A program made the translations under genes and the position numbers. A DNA stretch of 64,000 nt from Butyrivibrio sp. MC2021 (GTDB lineage Bacteria; Bacillota; Clostridia; Lachnospirales; Lachnospiraceae). The notes under the pieces are model-generated. The model had not been told where the DNA came from. It searched no databases and was given only the letters and a program-made list of their open reading frames with translations. The stretch covers positions 186,001 to 250,000 of the forward strand of contig NZ_JHXX01000002.1 in the NCBI RefSeq assembly GCF_000621605.1, in the 5' to 3' direction. Positions 61,931 through 64,000 of the stretch are shown piece after piece (the stretch's first letter is position 1; the number at the start of each line of letters is the position of its first letter).

Positions 61931-62329
61931 AAAGATGTGAGTGTCAAAAGACTGTGCCTTCTAAAAAAGAGGGCACAGTCTTTTTTTATTTAATACGAGG
62001 AAATTGCGCCTTGTCGGCGGAAATGCTTTTGATAGCGTGGTGTCGTATCTTGCTTTTGTGGAAATCTTTTTGACTATCATATGGTTGGTTTGGCTTCATA
62101 TGCACTTTTTATCAATCCTAAAGATGAACATCTAAAAGAGTATCTTGAGATTTTTAAAAAGGAACTTACTAAAGATAGTAGAATGGTAAGCGAATAATAC
62201 AATGATACTAAATAGCTCCTGTATATACAGGGGCTTATTATATGAGATAATGATTGTCAACAATCTAATTGCAATAAATTCATAAATGTGTTATATTACC
62301 TAAAACATAAATGACCCGGGAGGTGAACC
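61931..62329. other. Intergenic stretch with terminator and a short gene remnant
   Basis: After the terminator (61946-61987) an ATG-started 38-codon frame at 62081-62197 reads ASYALFINPKDEHLKEYLEIFKKE, which looks like the tail of a lost gene. Upstream of the flavodoxin a TTATAT/TATATT-like promoter element is possible at about 62290-62300. Confidence 0.5.
61946..61987 (+). terminator. Terminator of the chemoreceptor gene
   Basis: AAAAGACTGTGCCTTCT (61946-61962) pairs with AGAGGGCACAGTCTTTT (61968-61984) with one G-U-type mismatch and a 5-base A loop, ending in a run of seven or more T. Confidence 0.9.
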
Positions 62330-62767
62330 ATGGCAACACTAGTAACTTACTTCAGTGCCGAAGGCACGACAGCAGCGGTAGCAAAGGAATTCGCGGCTAA
62401 GATTGGCGCTGATCTTTTTGAGATAGTTCCAGAGCAGCCTTATACAGCTGCAGATATCAAGTGGACCAATCCACTTGCAAGATGTAACAAAGAGCAGATT
62501 GGCAAGAAGGATGTTCCTGTAAGCGGAACGATTGAGAACTTTGACAATTACGATACTGTTTATATTGGCTTTCCTATCTGGTACGGACAGGCTCCAAGAG
62601 TAGTATATACATTCTGTAAAGGCTATGATTGGACCGGCAAGACTATACACGCATTTGCCACATCTGGTGGAAGCGGAATAGGTAAGACAGCTGAGAAGCT
62701 TGGAGAATATGTTCCTGGGGCTGCATCAGTAGATGTTAAGCTCGTACATTCAGCTTCAGAGATCTGA
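62330..62767 (+). CDS. Flavodoxin
   Basis: 145 residues. TLVTYFSAEGTTAAVAKEFA is the FMN phosphate loop, TVYIGFPIWYGQAPRVVYTF the 60s loop with Trp/Tyr stacking on flavin, and IHAFATSGGSGIGKTAEKL the 90s loop. It belongs to the long-loop flavodoxin_4 group common in Clostridia. GGGAGGTG lies 8 bases before ATG. The C-terminus is somewhat shorter than usual, and the following sequence shows scrambled coding frames, so a small 3' truncation is possible. Confidence 0.85.
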   Translation: MATLVTYFSAEGTTAAVAKEFAAKIGADLFEIVPEQPYTAADIKWTNPLARCNKEQIGKKDVPVSGTIENFDNYDTVYIGFPIWYGQAPRVVYTFCKGYDWTGKTIHAFATSGGSGIGKTAEKLGEYVPGAASVDVKLVHSASEI

Positions 62768-62961
62768 AAATATAAGACTTGCTATTTTGACATTATATAA
62801 GGGTAGACCTGCAGGCAATGTGACTGATATCAGTGCACTTGCTTCTGCAGAGATACTCTTATTTTTATACTTAGGAATCAGTATATGGAAGCAGGAGTTT
62901 GGTGAAATATATGAAAAAACTAGATTAGATTTTATGACTACCTATAACACTATTATAGGTA

Positions 62962-63681
62962 TTGCCTGAATACTTTCCAGATATTAAATCGTTTTCGCCT
63001 ACAAATCTTAAATATATGAGATATTTTTATGAGATGTATCCAGAAATATTAAATCGTCCTCAACTTGGGGACGATTCTGAAAATGAATTAAATCGTCCCC
63101 AGACTGGGGACGATTTGGAAAATGCAATATTTTTTATTCCTTGGGGGCATAACAAAGTTATCATAGATAAGTGTAAAGGAGATTCCGCAAAGGCACTGTT
63201 CTATGTGAAGAAAACATTGAGAGAAAAGTATGATGAGAAAGAGCTTAAGGATGCGCTTATAAACAAGGCCGAGAAGTTCCTTATGGAACTTGGTACAGGC
63301 TTTGCATATATGGGTCGAGAAGTCAGGATTGAAGTAGGTGATACTGAGAAGTTTATTGATATGCTCTTTTACAACACCAAGCGACACTGCTATGTAGTTT
63401 TGGAAGTGAAAACGGGCAAGTTTGATTCTTCATATGCTGGACAGCTTGGCACATATGTTGTAGCAGTAAATCACCAGATTAAGTCAGAAGAAGATAATCC
63501 AACTGTTGGCTTGTTGATATGTAAAGATCTTGACAAAGTAGAGGCTCAATATGCGTTGGAATCAAGTAGCCAACCTATTGGTGTATCCAGTTACGAATTA
63601 TCAAAGTTGATACCAGAAGAATTTAAAGGAAGTATGCCAACGATTGAAGAAATTGAAGCAGAGTTTGGAAATATTGATTGA
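62962..63681 (+). CDS. DUF1016/YhcG-type PD-(D/E)XK nuclease, 5'-truncated
   Basis: 239 residues from a TTG with no ribosome binding site; a stop lies 6 bases upstream. The protein begins in the middle of the normal DUF1016 N-terminal domain (FPDIKSFSPTNLKYMRYFYEMYP), so roughly 100 residues are missing. The nuclease domain is complete: FIDMLFYNTKRHCYVVLEVKTGKFDSSYAGQLGTYV gives the D...ExK pattern. Family members are linked to type I restriction and DNA repair. A 39-bp in-frame tandem repeat at 63048-63118 encodes NRPQLGDDSENEL / NRPQTGDDLENA. Probably not expressed in functional form. Confidence 0.7.
   Translation: MPEYFPDIKSFSPTNLKYMRYFYEMYPEILNRPQLGDDSENELNRPQTGDDLENAIFFIPWGHNKVIIDKCKGDSAKALFYVKKTLREKYDEKELKDALINKAEKFLMELGTGFAYMGREVRIEVGDTEKFIDMLFYNTKRHCYVVLEVKTGKFDSSYAGQLGTYVVAVNHQIKSEEDNPTVGLLICKDLDKVEAQYALESSSQPIGVSSYELSKLIPEEFKGSMPTIEEIEAEFGNID
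63048..63118 (+). repeat. In-frame tandem repeat made of two palindromes
   Basis: AATCGTCCTCAACTTGGGGACGATT (63052-63076) without its first part perfect, and AATCGTCC..GGACGATT (63091-63115) fully symmetric; period 39 bp (13 codons), keeping the frame of the DUF1016 gene. Confidence 0.75.
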
Positions 63682-64000
63682 GCTTAGGATTAGACAATGT
63701 AAGAAATAAGGCTCACGTTTAAATGAGACCAAATTTTTTGAAATAAAAAGCTTACGTAGAGCAGTTATCTCAAACGAGGTAGCTGCTTTTTTGCGCTCAT
63801 TTTGAGCCTGAAACTATTTACTTTCAGATAAGAACCCATATTATTTATGACTCCGTCCCCTAGGTCCATTCCCTAGGTCCATTACTGCATGTTTTTACAA
63901 ATCCGTCCTGACATGGTAATATATATTCGCTGTGTCAGGTCTATTTTTATGTCATAATAGATAAATGGTACCCGGCGTGGTACTCGGTACAATAAGCTGA
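63682..64000. other. Non-coding end of window with terminator and direct repeat
   Basis: No gene found. It holds the terminator at 63760-63792, a 13-bp direct repeat CCCTAGGTCCATT (63858-63870 and 63871-63883), and near the end degenerate relatives of the GGTACC repeat (GGTACCC at 63967, GGTACTCGGTAC at 63979-63990). Confidence 0.5.
63760..63792 (+). terminator. Terminator after the DUF1016 gene
   Basis: AGCAGTTATCT and AGGTAGCTGCT form an 11-bp stem with two G-U pairs around a 6-base loop, followed by TTTTTT. Confidence 0.7.

Noticed and set aside
62733-62969. 78-residue frame after the flavodoxin
   Set aside because: It starts inside the flavodoxin gene in another frame, has no ribosome binding site and no recognisable motif.
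1-64000. CRISPR arrays, tRNA or rRNA genes, intact transposases
   Set aside because: No regularly spaced direct repeats with spacers, no cloverleaf with a GTTCGA-type arm that I could confirm, and no transposase motifs in any frame were found; a tRNA scan would be needed to exclude the second point firmly.

Overview
The window looks like a chromosomal segment of an anaerobic, plant-fibre-degrading Lachnospiraceae bacterium, most likely of the Butyrivibrio/Pseudobutyrivibrio type. This is inferred from low-to-moderate GC with good AGGAGG ribosome binding sites, many glycoside hydrolases, a GH3 beta-glucosidase in the circularly permuted domain order known from Butyrivibrio and Ruminococcus, and families common in Clostridia (DUF4256, DUF1284, GPH sugar symporters). 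No rRNA, tRNA, CRISPR array or intact insertion sequence was seen.

Layout. 1-9.7 kb is an accessory mix: the tail of a membrane protein cut by the window edge, a NERD-domain protein, an AbiH-type abortive-infection protein, lipoproteins, a decayed Fic gene, a rhodanese lipoprotein, an azoreductase-like flavoprotein, a rhomboid protease, a GIY-YIG protein and a DUF4256 protein. 9.7-18.3 kb is a glycoside locus (AraC regulator, GPH symporter, permuted GH3, GH78 rhamnosidase) ending in a mosaic pseudogene made of GH78-like and RtcB pieces. 18.4-30.5 kb is a natural-product-like region: two convergent-side MATE genes (one fused to a histidine-kinase-type ATPase domain), a 2051-residue NRPS (A-PCP-C-A-PCP-C), a third MATE gene, and a fusion of an FMN-reductase-like domain to a leucyl/phenylalanyl-tRNA-protein transferase (Aat). 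30.6-38.6 kb is a fructan-type locus: LacI regulator, GH32-like lipoprotein and a 1699-residue lipoprotein built of nine ~178-residue modules.

38.8-50.3 kb is a patchwork of single genes and gene fragments separated by a short dispersed repeat with core GGTACCAGGTACCAGTAAT. It includes an S51 peptidase-methyltransferase fusion, an AAA ATPase/TOPRIM-like pair resembling anti-phage modules and preceded by a striking 45-bp-periodic array of TTAGATA heptamers, an SGNH hydrolase, a TVP38 protein, a RhuM protein, YaaA, a GNAT enzyme, an RmlD-like reductase and a HAD hydrolase. 50.3-60.2 kb is a second sugar operon: AraC regulator, ABC importer (ATPase, permease, binding lipoprotein, permease), GH78-like hydrolase, GH3 hydrolase and beta-phosphoglucomutase. 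60.4-64 kb has a chemoreceptor, a flavodoxin and a 5'-truncated DUF1016 nuclease gene.

The best candidates for something new are the NRPS/MATE/Aat-fusion cluster, the AAA-TOPRIM pair with its operator array, and the dispersed GGTACC repeat family, which repeatedly sits at the edges of truncated genes. All functions are assigned by reading motifs by eye; no database search was run.
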